NCBI GenBank assembly: GCA_964482205.1
Contig: CAYZWI010000015.1
Coordinates: 23,473 to 87,472 of the forward strand
Direction: 5' to 3'
DNA length: 64,000 nt
DNA from: JAZDGX01 sp964482205
GTDB taxonomy: Bacteria > Eisenbacteria > RBG-16-71-46 > CAIMUX01 > WJJG01
Shown here: piece by piece, positions 17,255 through 25,977 of the stretch
Layout: each line of letters starts with the position of its first letter
How positions within the stretch are numbered: position 1 is the first letter of the stretch
Made by a program: the position numbers and the translations under genes
The notes under the pieces: generated by a model
Database searches by the model: none
What the model was told of the DNA's origin: nothing
Seen by the model: only the letters and a program-made list of their open reading frames with translations

Positions 17255-17968
17255 ATGTCCGCACTCAAGAAGATGGTCCTCGTGGTCGCGATGCTGGCCT
17301 TCCCGGCAGCCGTTCTTGCGATGACGCCCTACAGCCAGGATTTCGAGGGCATGGATCCCGCGTATGCCGGCGCGTTGGCCGATGATGGCTGGTTGGTCTA
17401 CGGCAATGTCTTCGGCCCCGACTGGGTCTATTGGTACGGCTATGGTCCCTACCCTGCGCCAAACGGCGGCAACGGCTTCTCCGCCCTCGTCACCGACCAA
17501 GGCGGCATGGAGCAGGGCGCCAATCAACTCTCCATCTACAACGACTACAACAACGCGGATCATGCCAACGGCGCGTACATCGAAGCGAATGTCTACCGCG
17601 AGCAAGTGGTCGCCGCGGAAGACATCGGCCTGACCTGGTACTTCGAGTTCGAGGCGAAGCGCGGCAACATCGAAGGGGCGACGACGGCCCTGGCATTCAT
17701 CAAGACACTGGATCCGAACAGCGGCTACGCCATGACGAACTTCATCACCGCCGATATGACGAACATCCCCGACACATGGGGAGCTTTCATGCTGGAGATC
17801 CAAATCGATGCGAGTCTCGAGGGCCAGGTTCTCCAGATCGGCTTTGCCAGCACAGCCACCGCCTACGAGGGCTCGGGCATTTTCTACGACAACATCGACT
17901 TCTCCGCCGAACCGCCCACTCCGACGGAATCGTCCAGCTGGGGCGAGGTGAAGAGCCTGTACCGATAG
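17255..17968 (+). CDS. Secreted carbohydrate-binding-like protein with WG-type C-terminal motif
   Basis: 237 residues. GAGGGAGGG lies just upstream. The signal peptide is MSALKKMVLVVAMLAFPAAVLA. One beta-sandwich domain fills the rest (YSQDFEGMD, DDGWLVYGNVFG, VYWYGYGPYPAPNGG, AKRGNIEGATTALAFIKTL, SGIFYDNIDF). The same domain, about 60% identical by eye, is in the product of 23442-24416. It has the look of a jelly-roll carbohydrate-binding or concanavalin-like fold. The linker EPPTPTESS leads into the terminal WGEVKSLYR. The operator and promoter at 17144-17175 place the gene in the ROK glucan regulon, so it is likely a surface glucan-binding protein. Confidence 0.85.
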   Translation: MSALKKMVLVVAMLAFPAAVLAMTPYSQDFEGMDPAYAGALADDGWLVYGNVFGPDWVYWYGYGPYPAPNGGNGFSALVTDQGGMEQGANQLSIYNDYNNADHANGAYIEANVYREQVVAAEDIGLTWYFEFEAKRGNIEGATTALAFIKTLDPNSGYAMTNFITADMTNIPDTWGAFMLEIQIDASLEGQVLQIGFASTATAYEGSGIFYDNIDFSAEPPTPTESSSWGEVKSLYR

Positions 17969-17993
17969 GTCGAGTCAGCCAATCGATCGCAAG

Positions 17994-18019
17994 AAGGGCC
18001 CGGATCTCCGGGCCCTTTT
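17994..18019. terminator. Bidirectional intrinsic terminator
   Basis: A perfect 10-bp stem (AAGGGCCCGG / CCGGGCCCTT) with an ATCT loop, followed by T residues and preceded by A residues. It separates the convergent genes ending at 17968 (+) and 18094 (-). Confidence 0.9.
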
Positions 18020-18093
18020 GCGTCCCCGCAGCACGAGCCGGCGGCAGAGAATGCCTCGCGCACGCCCGCGTCACCGCGGTCATTCGTCGCGCG

Positions 18094-19725
18094 TCATTTG
18101 AGCAGCGTGACCCGCCCCGTTTCGACGAAGCCCGCGCCTCTCAGTCGAATGAGGTAGACGCCCGAATCCACCGCGCGCCCGGCGTCGTCCCGTCCGTCCC
18201 AATCCGCGCCATGCAGGCCGGAAGGAACGAAGGCGTTGAGAAGCGTGCGCACGCGGCGGCCGTCCGGAGAGAAGACACCGAGATCGACCATCCCTCCGCG
18301 CGCCAGATCGAAACGAATCGAAGTCCCGGAATCGATGATGCTCGGTTGCAGCGGCAGCAGCCGAGCGATGACCGGCCGCTCGGGGCGAGAGTCGCGCTCT
18401 TCTGGAAGCGCGGCGGTCCCTTCGGGAACGAAGGTGAAGTCCTGGAAGACGACCTCCTGACTCGTGGACGGATTGCCGTCTTGCAGCTTCCACAGATTCA
18501 GATGCAGACGCGGCTGCTCGGGGCGCGGAATGTGAGGACCGGAATAGGTCCAGGCATGGATCAGCGGCGACGTGGCTTCGTCCTCGGGGCCCCCGCGCCA
18601 CACGCGGAACTCCACGCGATCCGGCAGCCATCGCATGGCGTGGCTGACCACTTCCCCGTCGGCAAAGGTCGGATTGAACCGTTCGAGATTGCCGGGATAG
18701 TCGAATGGCTGCACGACGAACTGGCCAAGGTTTCCGCTGGGGTTGCCCCAGCGGCTGTATTCGAAATCGATCTCATCGTACGGGTTCCACCAGAGATACG
18801 CCTCGTCCCAGCAAGGCCCGTATTGCCACAGGAAGATCCCGAGCACCGCATAGCGATCGAGCAAGTCCAGGCGCCCCACCGTGGTCACGATGTAGTCGCC
18901 GTATCCGAGCGCGTCTTCGAGAACCACTTCCGTGCTGCGCCAGGTGCCGCTGCGATACGCGAGGGTCAAGTGCAGTTGCCCTTGCATATCCACCCATGTG
19001 CAGCTGGGATCGTCGCAGAAGACATTCGGTCCGGGCCCGTAGTAGCCGGGGCCCTTGACGCGCCAGGTGCGGCCGGCAAAGGCGAGCGTCCTGCCGCCCG
19101 GGAAATCGTTCCATTGCAGATCGTCCATGGTCGGCGAGCTCGTGCTGTAGATCGTCACCTGGTCGTAGAGGACATCCGGAACGGGCGCGCCGGGCGCCTG
19201 CAACACGCCAAGGAGGAAATGGATGGCGACCGTGCCCGCCGGAGCAGGAGCGCTCACGAGCATGAAGTCGTCATAGTCGTCGGCCGGCGTGCTGGGATCA
19301 GCGACCGCGAAGGAGTCGTAGTCGATCAATTCGCCCGCCGCATCGCGCCATTCGATGTTGACGATGGCGCGGCTCTCGCCCGTCAGCGGCTTCTGCCCGG
19401 AGTGCCGGACATGCCCCGTGACTTCCCACTGCTCACCCGGCTCGCTGTCCAGACGCTGCCAGAAGGCCGAGACATCCCACCCGCCGTTGTTGGGGCCGCT
19501 CACGCGAGCCGCCTGCGCGCCATGGACGGCGGCGGTCACGCGGCCGCATACACCGAACTGGTTCCAGCCGCCGAACACCGTGCCGCCGGAACCGTTGAGC
19601 TCGAAGCTCGGATTGGCGAGGATGCACTGGGCCATGGCGGGTTCGCCGGCAAGTGCCATCGCAAAGAAGAGCAGCGCCCAAGCGAGGGCGCGCGTGATCG
19701 CGCGAGGCGAAGCGACCGAATGCAT
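18094..19725 (-). CDS. Secreted GH16-like glucanase with N-terminal CBM and C-terminal FlgD-type tail
   Basis: 543 residues. The start at 19725 has AGGAGC upstream and a signal peptide ending AMAQ. Residues ~30-195 look like a CBM4/9-type domain (NPSFELNGSGGTVFGGWNQFG... DVLYDQVTIY). Residues ~200-430 form a GH16-like jelly roll with the catalytic signature DEIDFEYSRWG, which matches the E-x-D-x-x-E pattern of laminarinases and related enzymes. The last ~85 residues are a FlgD-Ig/T9SS-like sorting tail (GRRVRTLLNAFVPSGLHGADWDGRDDAG...YLIRLRGAG). It is third in a unit starting at operator 24486, behind a secreted protein and the phosphorylase. It probably acts outside the cell on beta-glucan. 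Confidence 0.82.
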   Translation of the reverse strand: MHSVASPRAITRALAWALLFFAMALAGEPAMAQCILANPSFELNGSGGTVFGGWNQFGVCGRVTAAVHGAQAARVSGPNNGGWDVSAFWQRLDSEPGEQWEVTGHVRHSGQKPLTGESRAIVNIEWRDAAGELIDYDSFAVADPSTPADDYDDFMLVSAPAPAGTVAIHFLLGVLQAPGAPVPDVLYDQVTIYSTSSPTMDDLQWNDFPGGRTLAFAGRTWRVKGPGYYGPGPNVFCDDPSCTWVDMQGQLHLTLAYRSGTWRSTEVVLEDALGYGDYIVTTVGRLDLLDRYAVLGIFLWQYGPCWDEAYLWWNPYDEIDFEYSRWGNPSGNLGQFVVQPFDYPGNLERFNPTFADGEVVSHAMRWLPDRVEFRVWRGGPEDEATSPLIHAWTYSGPHIPRPEQPRLHLNLWKLQDGNPSTSQEVVFQDFTFVPEGTAALPEERDSRPERPVIARLLPLQPSIIDSGTSIRFDLARGGMVDLGVFSPDGRRVRTLLNAFVPSGLHGADWDGRDDAGRAVDSGVYLIRLRGAGFVETGRVTLLK

Positions 19726-19778
19726 GGCAAGCTCCTCTCGTGAACGGCGCAGGCGGCTGCGCCGGCCGATCGTCCCCG

Positions 19779-22700
19779 TCACCGCCGCGAGTCGCCGCGA
19801 AGCGCGCGCGCCGGCAGGCCGATGCGGATCGAGTCGATGCGGCCGCTACGATGGAAGACCTCGGCCGCCAGATGGGATTCCATTCTCGTGCCCGGCTGCT
19901 CGCGCGTCGATCCGTCCGCCAGAACGACCCGCACCCAGGCCTCGCCTTCCACGCGTTCGTAGATCACCGGGATCTGGCAGAAGGTGAAGGCCAGGCTGCC
20001 GGCGGGAAGTGCGAAGCTGCGCGCCCGCCCTTCCACATCGAAGCACCGGAACTCCGCGGGCGCGGCCAGGAATTCCTCATCGTCGAGCAGCAGCGGCCGG
20101 ATCTCGATCTCGCCCGCGGAGACGCGGACGCCGAGCTCGCCGAGCCGGCACAGGATCTCCTCCTTCACCTGACCCGTCATGCCCGGCTGCTGCGCGCCAC
20201 CCGAGGGCGGCGTGTGCGAATAGGGATCGATCGGGAAGGTCCCGAACTCGGTGACCGGCTTGCGGTACCCGAGCCCGCCCTGCACGCGAGAGTACATGCA
20301 AGCCAGGCCCTTTCGGACATCGCTTGCCGCACCCGCGCGTTCCGCGTCGAAGACCATTTCCTGCACGGCCAGCAGCAGTTTGGCGACCATGTGCCAGTAG
20401 ATGCAGCCGATCCCTTCGTACGCATACATGGCGGCCGAACGGCCCGTATAGGATCGATGACCGAAGACGAAGTCGAACAGCGCGAGAATCGCTCCCTTGT
20501 CGCGCGCGACAGCCGCCGAGCGGTCCGGCTGCAAGGCGAGCGCGTCGAGGATGGAGCCGACATCCTGGGCGTTGCGGATGTCGCCGTGAAAACGGATCGT
20601 CCCGCAAGCGTCGCGCGCGAGCAACGAGCGGTCCTCGGCCGCAAGCAGATCCTGCAGCAGCGGAATCGCCGCGACGCGCTCCTCGGAAACCGCATTGCGC
20701 TCGAGAAACCCCGGCAGGTCGCGCTCGGGATAGAGCATGAAGCTGCGCTGGTCGGGACGGTAGAGCGCGCTCGCGAAGAGCCGCTCGAGAATCGCCAAGC
20801 CCTCCGCCGGCGGGACCGCGCCGGAGCTCAGCACGGCGACTTGCCCTTCCAGCATTTCCTGCAGGTGCGTGACCCGAACGCGGTCCCCATCGTCGGAGAA
20901 GGCCAGCTGGTTGTAGGTGTGGTAGAGACCGTCCTCGCGTCGATTGGCCGCGATGGAACGGTCGATCCATTCGCGCGCGGTTTCGCACAGCGCCGCGGCT
21001 CGCCTCGTCGAAAGCGGTCTGCGCTCCGAGAAGCCATGCGCATAGACCGCGGCGCGGTATTCGGAGAACGCTTCACCCAACGCGTCCATGATGCGCTTGC
21101 GCATCCGTGAGTCGCGGTCACATTCGCTCTTGGCCGCGCCTCGCCTTGCGTCTTCCGTCGCACTCGCATCCTTCTCGAAGATCGTAGCCAGGCGCTCGAA
21201 CCATGCCTCGATCTCCGCGGACACCGGCAGCTCGCGCTCGGGCATGGCTCGAAGCTTGCCGGCCAGGAAAGAAAGGTACCGGCGCAGGTGGCAGAGAGTG
21301 ACGACCGATACGCTCCCGCCGCCGAGGGCGTTGTTGGCGTCGTTCCACTCGGGCCGCTGGGTGTTCATCCAGATGCCGGCGCCGGGGATCAGGTTCGAGA
21401 GCTTCGACAGAGCGGGAACGAGCAGCTTCTCGAAGAGATTCGCGTGGTGGACGCCGCCCTCCGGTCCCATCAGCAGCCGCCCATCGGTGCCCATGCGCGC
21501 GACCCGCTCGTCGATGAGCCGTGCCCGCTCCGTGTCGAAGACGATCGTCGCGCGCGGATCACGCAGGATCTCCGCGTAGGGCTTGAGGCGATAGGGAACA
21601 TCCGCGTAACTGAAGATCTCCGCGGCGAACATCGTGGGAAGAGCGAGCGGATCGTGCCGGTCCATCGCCTCCAGCAATCGCAAGAGATAGACGATCTGGT
21701 GGTCGCCCCAGTAACCGAGGTTGCTCCAGGGTTGGCCCGGAGCGGGCACTTCCCAATCGACGCCGTCGCGCGTGATGCGATAGGGATTGAACCCGTCGAC
21801 CGTCGACGCATTCACGAAGCGGGCGACCATGCTCGGGAGAAAGTCCGGAAAGGCGGCGCCGAGCGCCTCCCAGTTTTGGAAGATGTCCCGCCAGTTGCCT
21901 TCGTGATGCAGCACCCGCCGTCCGTCACGATCGCGCACGCGGATCTCGAAGCGGTTCCAGGGGCGGCTGGGGTCGCCGTGGCGCCGGCCGAAGTGCAGCG
22001 GAAGATATTCGTGCGCCAGCCGCGCGAAATCGGGATCGCCGGTTTCGCGCGCGGCGCGGCGGAGCTCTGTCACCGCGACGCGGTCGGGGCCCTCGCGCAG
22101 CGTAGGCCCGTGACGGTCGGCGACGGCTCTGTTGCGCGCATGCAGCGAAACGAGGAAGTCGGTGACGGGCACATCGTTGTTTCGCAGGAAGACGCCGCCG
22201 CGCATGTTGTTGAAGAGCACATTCAGGTAGTGGTGCGACGACGCTTCCGGCCGGGCCGAGAGCTGCAGGCCGTCGGCGCTCGCCACATTGCGCCGCAACT
22301 CCTCGTCGGCGCCCCGCAAGCTCGTTTTCACCTGCTCGCTCACATCGCTTGCGGACATCAGCATCTGGCGGAGCTTCGCAATCTGGAGATGATCGCGCCC
22401 GGCATCGGCGGCGAGATGCCATTGCTGCCGCTGCCCGGGTTGCAGATCGAACGAAGCGACGGCCAGGTAATTTCCGCGGCGGCCGTTCAGGACATTCCGT
22501 CCGGGAATCGGGCTCCCGCGCCGGAACGCGTGGATCGCATCCAATGTGAGGTGGACGCGCATGTCCTTCAATCCGCAACACCACACCGTGTTGGCGCGCA
22601 ACACCTCGAGGGCCTCGGGCCGGTCGGTGATGCCCGCGGTCAACGCGAAGATGCCGAGCCCCGTCGCCGGGTCCACTTCGCTCTTCTTGTACGCATCGAC

Positions 22701-23375
22701 GAGATTGCTCGCGCTCTGATACAGCGACAGCGGAGCGCCCCAGGGAAGGACATTTCGCAAGCCATCCAGAATGCGGCCCCGCCGGCGCGATTCCCCGCAG
22801 TTTTCCAGCGTGCAGCTGCGCACCCAGCCGAACGCGTCGCACGCCGCCCAGCGGTATTCGAAGCGCAGACCGAGATCGTGATCGATTTCCTCGAACACGA
22901 TGCGGTTGCCGTTGCTGCTCTTGTAGAGATTGCGCTCGATCGCGCGCTGTCCGGAAGACTCCGCGAACGGCTCCCACAGCTTGGACGCATTCTTGGACCC
23001 GTCCCCCCGCTCCTCAACACGAATGAGGGTGAGCGGCCCCGAGTGATGGTGCGCGTCGTACAACTGGTCGCTCGTCAGGTAGGGGAACAGGCTGCCGTCC
23101 GCGTTGACCCGCCCCGCCGTCAAGCCGCCGCTCGAGGCGATGAACATCCACAGATCGGTGTCGCTGGCGAGGTTCACGAGAAAGGGAGCCAGGAGATGAA
23201 AACCGGAGATGCGGTAGTACTCCTCGCCATCCAGGAGGACGAACGCGCCGGCTGGCAGTCCGGACGGCTGCGCCGGCGCGCCGGCAGAAACGGCGTGTGT
23301 GGGGCGTTGTCCGACAGACACCTGAAGCCTCGACGGTATGGGGCGACAGCCCGGTTCGAATGGCCGGCAGCCCAT
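19779..23375 (-). CDS. Giant GH149/GH94-like beta-1,3-oligoglucan phosphorylase
   Basis: 1198 residues with no signal peptide, so cytoplasmic. The architecture follows inverting disaccharide or oligosaccharide phosphorylases: an N-terminal beta-sandwich (residues ~40-340, GGLTAGRVNADGSLFPYLTSDQLYDA, NGRRGNYLAVASFDLQPGQ), a long alpha/alpha barrel with D558 in NLGYWGDHQIVYL as likely general acid region, and a C-terminal sandwich. The length and the partners GH16 and GH17 fit GH149 beta-1,3-oligoglucan phosphorylases better than ~800-residue GH94 enzymes, but I cannot exclude a new GH94-clan branch. The reaction would yield glucose-1-phosphate without spending ATP. The start is uncertain: ATG 23375 has no SD and a GTG at 23318 is an alternative. 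It lies 66 bp behind the secreted protein gene. Confidence 0.68.
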   Translation of the reverse strand: MGCRPFEPGCRPIPSRLQVSVGQRPTHAVSAGAPAQPSGLPAGAFVLLDGEEYYRISGFHLLAPFLVNLASDTDLWMFIASSGGLTAGRVNADGSLFPYLTSDQLYDAHHHSGPLTLIRVEERGDGSKNASKLWEPFAESSGQRAIERNLYKSSNGNRIVFEEIDHDLGLRFEYRWAACDAFGWVRSCTLENCGESRRRGRILDGLRNVLPWGAPLSLYQSASNLVDAYKKSEVDPATGLGIFALTAGITDRPEALEVLRANTVWCCGLKDMRVHLTLDAIHAFRRGSPIPGRNVLNGRRGNYLAVASFDLQPGQRQQWHLAADAGRDHLQIAKLRQMLMSASDVSEQVKTSLRGADEELRRNVASADGLQLSARPEASSHHYLNVLFNNMRGGVFLRNNDVPVTDFLVSLHARNRAVADRHGPTLREGPDRVAVTELRRAARETGDPDFARLAHEYLPLHFGRRHGDPSRPWNRFEIRVRDRDGRRVLHHEGNWRDIFQNWEALGAAFPDFLPSMVARFVNASTVDGFNPYRITRDGVDWEVPAPGQPWSNLGYWGDHQIVYLLRLLEAMDRHDPLALPTMFAAEIFSYADVPYRLKPYAEILRDPRATIVFDTERARLIDERVARMGTDGRLLMGPEGGVHHANLFEKLLVPALSKLSNLIPGAGIWMNTQRPEWNDANNALGGGSVSVVTLCHLRRYLSFLAGKLRAMPERELPVSAEIEAWFERLATIFEKDASATEDARRGAAKSECDRDSRMRKRIMDALGEAFSEYRAAVYAHGFSERRPLSTRRAAALCETAREWIDRSIAANRREDGLYHTYNQLAFSDDGDRVRVTHLQEMLEGQVAVLSSGAVPPAEGLAILERLFASALYRPDQRSFMLYPERDLPGFLERNAVSEERVAAIPLLQDLLAAEDRSLLARDACGTIRFHGDIRNAQDVGSILDALALQPDRSAAVARDKGAILALFDFVFGHRSYTGRSAAMYAYEGIGCIYWHMVAKLLLAVQEMVFDAERAGAASDVRKGLACMYSRVQGGLGYRKPVTEFGTFPIDPYSHTPPSGGAQQPGMTGQVKEEILCRLGELGVRVSAGEIEIRPLLLDDEEFLAAPAEFRCFDVEGRARSFALPAGSLAFTFCQIPVIYERVEGEAWVRVVLADGSTREQPGTRMESHLAAEVFHRSGRIDSIRIGLPARALRGDSRR

Positions 23376-23441
23376 TCGGCAGCCGGCCCTGCTTGATGGC
23401 CGGTGGTATCCCCTGGACCTGGACTGCTCCGCGGCTTGGGC

Positions 23442-24416
23442 CTACTCGGTCAGAACCATGCGGCCCGACGCCTCTCCGGAGAGCGTGCTCAGTGTGTACC
23501 AGTAGATGCCGCTCGCCGCGCGACCGCCGTCGAGCGTCTCGCCGTTCCAGACGACTTGATGGCTCCCGGCGTCGAGCTCTCCGCGGAACAGGACCGCAAT
23601 GCGCCGCCCATTCACATCGAACACGGACAGATCGATGGGGCCGGGCCGTTCCAGCGAGAAGTCGATGCGAGTGCGCGGATAGAATGGATTGGGCGCGTTC
23701 TGCAGCAGCGTCACGCCGGCCCGTTCGAGATCCTCCGGCACATCCACCGAACCGACCCACTCGAAGACGATGTTGTCGTAGAAGATTCCCGACCCCTGGT
23801 AGTTCGTGGCCGTATTGGCGAAACCGATCTGGAGAATCTGGTCTGCGAGCGACGGGTCGATGGTGATCGTCACGAAATAGCCGCCCCAGGTATCGGGAAT
23901 GGAGGTCATGTCGACCGTGAGGAAGTTGGTCAAGGCCCAGCCGCTGTTCGGGTCGAGGGTCTTGATGAAGGCCAAGGCCGTCGTCGCCCCTTCGATGTTG
24001 CCCCGCTTGGCCTGGAAGGCAAAGCGCCAAATGTCCCCGACATCGTCCGCGCCGATCACCTGCTCGCGGTAGACATTCGACTCGATCAGGTTGCCGACGG
24101 CATGGTCCGCGTTCTCGTAATCGCTGAAGACGGCCAGCACCTGGGCGCCCTGCTCCTCGCCGCCCTCTCCGAGGACGATCTGCGAGAAGGCGAGGCTGTG
24201 GTTGGGCGCGGGGTAAGGGCCGTAGCCGTAGAGGTAGGTTCCCGTCGAACTGAACGCATTCCCGTAGACCAGCCAGCCGTCCGCGGAAAGCGCGGTGGGA
24301 CTCGACTGGTCCAGACCCTCGAAGTTCTGGACATAAGGTTGGATCGCAGACCCGGCCACCGCAGGCAGCGAACAGAGCAGGACGGCGACCGCAAGGTAGT
24401 TCACGGCGTTTCGCAT
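23442..24416 (-). CDS. Secreted carbohydrate-binding-like protein with FlgD/T9SS-type C-terminal tail
   Basis: 324 residues. GGGAGG precedes the start. The signal peptide is MRNAVNYLAVAVLLCSLPAVAG. Residues ~25-225 repeat the domain of the 17255-17968 product (YVQNFEGLD, DGWLVYGNAF, YLYGYGPYPAPN, AKRGNIEGATTALAFIKTLDPNSG, SGIFYDNIVF). Here the domain is followed by a ~95-residue FlgD-Ig sorting tail (LLQNAPNPFYPRTRIDFSLE, GRRIAVLFRGELDAGSHQVVWNG, SGRMVLTE) rather than by the short WG motif. It is first in the unit with the phosphorylase and GH16-like gene and lies behind the operator at 24486. It is likely a surface glucan-binding protein. Confidence 0.88.
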   Translation of the reverse strand: MRNAVNYLAVAVLLCSLPAVAGSAIQPYVQNFEGLDQSSPTALSADGWLVYGNAFSSTGTYLYGYGPYPAPNHSLAFSQIVLGEGGEEQGAQVLAVFSDYENADHAVGNLIESNVYREQVIGADDVGDIWRFAFQAKRGNIEGATTALAFIKTLDPNSGWALTNFLTVDMTSIPDTWGGYFVTITIDPSLADQILQIGFANTATNYQGSGIFYDNIVFEWVGSVDVPEDLERAGVTLLQNAPNPFYPRTRIDFSLERPGPIDLSVFDVNGRRIAVLFRGELDAGSHQVVWNGETLDGGRAASGIYWYTLSTLSGEASGRMVLTE

Positions 24417-24485
24417 GGCTTGGCCTCCCCTCTGAAGTCGAGCTCTCTTCCTGTTGAGCTCTCTCCCTGGACGCTGATATCATAC

Positions 24486-24510
24486 ACTATGTTCGGTCGC
24501 CGAACAAAGC
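24486..24510. promoter_or_regulatory. ROK-regulon operator 2 with promoter
   Basis: A palindrome ACTATGTTCGG, 3 bp, CCGAACAAAGC. On the minus strand it overlaps -35 TTGTTC (24502-24507) and abuts -10 TATGAT (24479-24484), spacer 17 bp, which drives the secreted protein/phosphorylase/GH16-like unit. GH1 starts 66 bp to the right on the plus strand, so one operator may serve both directions. Confidence 0.78.
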
Positions 24511-24575
24511 AATTCGACCCCCTTCCCGGGCGGGCCGCGGCGTTGGCTGGGATTTCGCCGGAGAGCGAGAGGCGT

Positions 24576-25976
24576 ATGTCCGGACTTCCTTTTCCGCAGG
24601 ACTTCGTGTTCGGGGTGGCGACCTCGGCGCAACAAATCGAGGGCGCCTGGGACGAGGACGGGCGCGGCGAATCGATCTGGGACCGCTTCGCCTCCATCTC
24701 GGGCAACATCGCGGACGGCTCGCTCCCGCATACGGCCTGCGATCACTATCACCGCTGGAAAGAAGATCTCGATCTGATGCGTTGGCTGGGAGTGGCCGCC
24801 TACCGGTTCTCCACCGGTTGGTCGCGCGTCATGCCCGCCGGGCGCGGCGATCCCAATCCGATGGGGCTCGACTTCTACGATCGGCTGGTGGACGCGCTGA
24901 TGGACGCGGGCATCGAGCCGCATCTCACCCTCAATCACTGGGACATGCCGCAGGCGCTGCAAGATCGCGGAGGCTGGCCCGCGCGCGAGACCTGCGACGC
25001 CTTCGCCGAGTACGCGGCGGCCGTGGCCGGAAGGCTCGGGGATCGCGTCCGTCATTGGACGACCCACAACGAGCCGTGGTGCGTGGCCTCGCTGGGATAC
25101 GCCGAGGGCAAGCATGCTCCCGGACATTGCGATCCCGAGGTAGGCTTGTGGGCGGCGCATCATCTGATGCTCTCGCACGGAATGGCGGTGGAGACGATCC
25201 GCGCTTGCGCGCCGGGTGCGCGGGTCGGCATCGTCATGAACCTCTCGCCGCCCATACCGGCGTCACCGTCGGAGGCCGACCGCGACGCGGCCCGCCAGTT
25301 CGACGGGTTCTTCAACCGTTGGTATCTCGACCCGCTCTTCCGGGGACGATATCCGCGCGACGCGATCGAGGACCGCGTGCGCTGGGGACATTTGCCTTCC
25401 CGCGATCTGCCCTTCGTGCGCGCAAACGACATGGATCGCATTCGGGCGCGCATGGATTTCCTGGGGATCAACTACTACAGCGGCACGATGCTCGCCGCCG
25501 CGGCCGACGGCCTCCCCCGCGCGGTGCCCATGGCGCCGCGGGAGGAGCTGACGGAGATGGGATGGGCGGTCCATCCCGCGGGTCTTGCCGAGATCCTCGC
25601 GCGGGTGACCCGCGAATACAGCCCTCTGCCGCTCTACATCAGCGAGAATGGGGCCGCATTCGTCGATCCCCCGCCCCATCATGGCCGCGTCGCCGACCCG
25701 CGCCGAGTCGCGTACTTGCGAGCGCATTTGGCGGCGGCCCATCGCGCGCTCGCCGGCGGCATTCCGCTGCGGGGCTATTTCGCCTGGTCGCTGATGGACA
25801 ATTTCGAGTGGGCCGACGGCTACACCCGGCGGTTCGGCCTGTTCGGAGTGGACTTCGCCACGGGAAAGCGCATTCCCAAAGAGAGCGCTTTCTGGTATCG
25901 AGAGACCATCGCGACGAGATCCGTGGAAGAGAAACCGGGTGATGGGACAGGGCCCTCCGGAACACAAGGAGGATGA
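24576..25976 (+). CDS. GH1 beta-glucosidase
   Basis: 466 residues, normal length for GH1, with no signal peptide. The start at 24576 (MSGLPFPQDFVFGVATSAQQIEG) is preferred over an ATG at 24489 because the latter lies inside the operator. Landmarks are in order: AYRFSTGWSRVMP, HWTTHNEPW with acid/base E166, YISENGAAF with nucleophile E357, and YFAWSLMDNFEWADGYTRRFG near the end. The enzyme would release glucose from beta-linked oligosaccharides in the cytoplasm. The next gene begins 1 nt after its stop, so the two are translationally coupled. Confidence 0.96.
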   Translation: MSGLPFPQDFVFGVATSAQQIEGAWDEDGRGESIWDRFASISGNIADGSLPHTACDHYHRWKEDLDLMRWLGVAAYRFSTGWSRVMPAGRGDPNPMGLDFYDRLVDALMDAGIEPHLTLNHWDMPQALQDRGGWPARETCDAFAEYAAAVAGRLGDRVRHWTTHNEPWCVASLGYAEGKHAPGHCDPEVGLWAAHHLMLSHGMAVETIRACAPGARVGIVMNLSPPIPASPSEADRDAARQFDGFFNRWYLDPLFRGRYPRDAIEDRVRWGHLPSRDLPFVRANDMDRIRARMDFLGINYYSGTMLAAAADGLPRAVPMAPREELTEMGWAVHPAGLAEILARVTREYSPLPLYISENGAAFVDPPPHHGRVADPRRVAYLRAHLAAAHRALAGGIPLRGYFAWSLMDNFEWADGYTRRFGLFGVDFATGKRIPKESAFWYRETIATRSVEEKPGDGTGPSGTQGG

Positions 25977-25977
25977 C

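Noticed and set aside
17431..19743. 770-codon plus-strand ORF over the GH16-like gene
   Set aside because: It runs antisense to a gene with catalytic motif and sorting tail, passes through the terminator at 17994, and has shadow composition.
21288..23396. 702-codon plus-strand ORF opposite the phosphorylase
   Set aside because: Antisense shadow; the minus frame carries the conserved domains.
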